A stretch of DNA of 64,000 nt, taken from Pseudoxanthomonas sp. NC8 (lineage in GTDB: Bacteria > Pseudomonadota > Gammaproteobacteria > Xanthomonadales > Xanthomonadaceae). The stretch is from NCBI GenBank assembly GCA_025232375.1, contig CP060419.1:2293001-2357000 (forward strand), given 5' to 3'. A program made the position numbers and the translations under genes. Under the pieces are notes generated by a model. The model made no database searches, was not told the DNA's origin, and saw only the letters and a program-made list of their open reading frames with translations. Below, piece by piece: positions 62,687 to 64,000 of the stretch (positions within the stretch are counted from its first letter, which is position 1; the number at the start of each line of letters is the position of its first letter).

Positions 62687-63702
62687 TCAACCTCCGATCA
62701 GGCACATCTCGATGTGCTTGCGCGGCGCCAGCGGGTTGCCGCGGATTTCGCTGTAGCGGTCGCCCCGGCGCGACCACAGCGCGGCCACGTGGCTGGCCAG
62801 CGCCGCCTCGCCCTGTTCGAGCGCGGGCCTGAGATCGTGGCCGTCGGCGGCGAACAGGCATGTGTACAGGCGGCCGTCGGCGGAGACGCGCGCGCGGTGG
62901 CAGTCGCCGCAGAACGGCGTGCTGACTGAACTGACGAAACCGACCTCGCCGCCGCCATCGGCGAAGGCATAACGTTCGGCGACCTCGCCACGGTACTGCG
63001 ACTGCAGCGGCCGCAGCGGCCAGCGCACGGCGATGCGGTCGCGCAGTTCGAGCGACGACACCACCTGCTCCGGACGCCAGCCGTTGCAGGTGCCGACGTC
63101 CATGTATTCGATGAAGCGGACCACGTGGCTGCTGCCGCGGAAGCGCTCCAGCAGCGGCAGCACCTGGTCCTCGTTGGCGCCGCGCTGGACTACGCAGTTG
63201 ATCTTCAGCGCGGCGAAGCCGGCGGCCTCGGCGGCGGCGATGCCTTCCAGCACCGCGCCCACCTCGCCACGTCCGCCGGACATGGCCCGGAACACGCCGG
63301 GATCCAGCGCATCGAGGCTGACCGTGATCCGGTGCAGCCCGGCTGCGCGCAGCGCGTGGGCCTGGGCGGCCAGCAATGAACCGTTCGTGGTCAGGGTAAG
63401 GTCGTCGATGCCGGGAATCCGCGCCAGCCGCGCCACCAGGTCCGGCAGGCGCTTGCGCAGCAGCGGCTCGCCCCGGTCAGGCGCAGCTTGTGCACGCCGA
63501 CCGCGGCGAAGCCGCGCACCACCGTCTCGATCTGCTCGAAGGACAGCCGCCCGGCCGCGTCCAGGCCATGGTCGTCGGGGATGCGGTCGGCCGGCATGCA
63601 GTAGCCACAGCGGAAGTTGCAGGCGTCGATCACCGACAGGCGCAGGTCGTGCAGAGGCCGACCGAGGCGGTCCTGCGGCAACGCCTGCAGCGGCCGGGCC
63701 AT
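62687..63702 (-). CDS. moaA: GTP 3',8-cyclase (frameshifted)
   Basis: Radical SAM enzyme for the first step of molybdenum cofactor synthesis. The SAM cluster is CNFRCGYC, the C-terminal cluster is in FCGDCHRARVSADGRLYTCL, and the protein ends in the functional Gly-Gly (CLIGG). The break is near 63476, where ACCGGCGGCGAGCC reads ACCGGGGCGAGCC; unlike most lesions here it is not at CCWGG. About 339 residues after repair. First of four tightly packed moa genes. Confidence 0.93.
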
Positions 63703-63708
63703 GAAGGT

Positions 63709-64000
63709 TCATGGCAGCAGCGGCATCCCGGTCTTCGGCTCGGCCAGCGGCCACGACTCGCCGGGACGGGCGACCCGGCACCCGCGCGCGACCATCGCCG
63801 CGGCGTCGGCATGGCCGGCGTAGTGATACAGCAGCATGCGCTGGCGCAGCGCGGCGGGATATTCGCGCTCCAGGTCGTCCAGGCCGGTATGCGAGGGATT
63901 GCCGTGCAGCGCGCAGTCGTGGGCGATCAGCTCGCCGGCATCGGCGTGGCGCGCCAGCATCTCCGGGATCGGCCGGGTATCGCCGCTCCACACCAGGCTG
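63709..64000 (-). CDS. MBL-fold metallo-hydrolase (partial, C-terminal part)
   Basis: The last 96 or so residues: SLVWSGDTRPIPEMLARHAD, LIAHDCALHGNPSHTGLDDL and LYHYAGHADAAAMVARGCRV show the metal-binding Asp and His pattern of RNase Z-like hydrolases. The N-terminus lies beyond the window. It stops six bases before the moaA start, so it may be cotranscribed with the moa genes. Confidence 0.75.
   Translation of the reverse strand, partial: SLVWSGDTRPIPEMLARHADAGELIAHDCALHGNPSHTGLDDLEREYPAALRQRMLLYHYAGHADAAAMVARGCRVARPGESWPLAEPKTGMPLLP

Overview
This window is a chromosomal segment of a GC-rich gammaproteobacterium. Gene content and order point to the Xanthomonadaceae/Lysobacteraceae (Lysobacter, Luteimonas, Pseudoxanthomonas, Stenotrophomonas type). 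Evidence is the order lepA-lepB-DUF4845-rnc-era-recO, the run yceD-rpmF-fabH-fabD-fabG-acpP-fabF-pabB-mltG-tmk-holB-pilZ, the rpoE-rseA-mucD operon, a fadB whose protein I recognise as Xanthomonas-like, and GTAG-type REP palindromes. The genus is not decided.

Layout. 1-9.9 kb (minus strand): nitrilase, acetyltransferase, recO, era, rnc, DUF4845, lepB, lepA, then mucD, rseA, rpoE. 10.2-12.3 kb: fadB (plus), a REP pair, then a minus-strand secreted protein. 13.5-23.6 kb: the pilZ to yceD run covering fatty-acid synthesis, folate, replication and cell wall. 23.7-29.1 kb: maf and a lipid-linked glycosyltransferase cluster. 29.1-33.6 kb: moxR, DUF58, transglutaminase and Slp lipoprotein. 33.6-37.0 kb: HIT, recR, ybaB, dnaX. 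37.1 kb: tRNA-Ser, followed by a lower-GC accessory stretch to about 44.8 kb with orphan genes, hairpin arrays and dispersed GGGGTCAG repeats. 45.2-52 kb: an L,D-transpeptidase/lipoprotein pair, a nirK-nirV-sco1 nitrite-reduction operon and a LytS/LytTR two-component pair. 52-55.5 kb: small orphan genes. 55.8-60.6 kb: two DUF418 membrane proteins flanking a GH43 hydrolase and an esterase. 60.8-61.4 kb: the SRP RNA gene with tandem copies of its 3' half. 61.5-64 kb: moaE-moaD-moaC-moaA and a partial metallo-hydrolase.

The most important thing to know before using this sequence is that most of the long genes, including essential ones, carry frameshifts or stops. These sit almost always on a CCTGG/CCAGG pentamer that has been changed to CCTTGG, CCTTAG, CCTATGG, CCTAG, CCAAGG, CTAAGG or similar. 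Even the tRNA-Ser anticodon stem-loop is hit. I read this as a systematic base-calling artefact on a modified CCWGG motif, not gene decay. Broken genes are therefore annotated as single CDS with the lesion positions given. Statements about reading frames restored across a lesion are inference.
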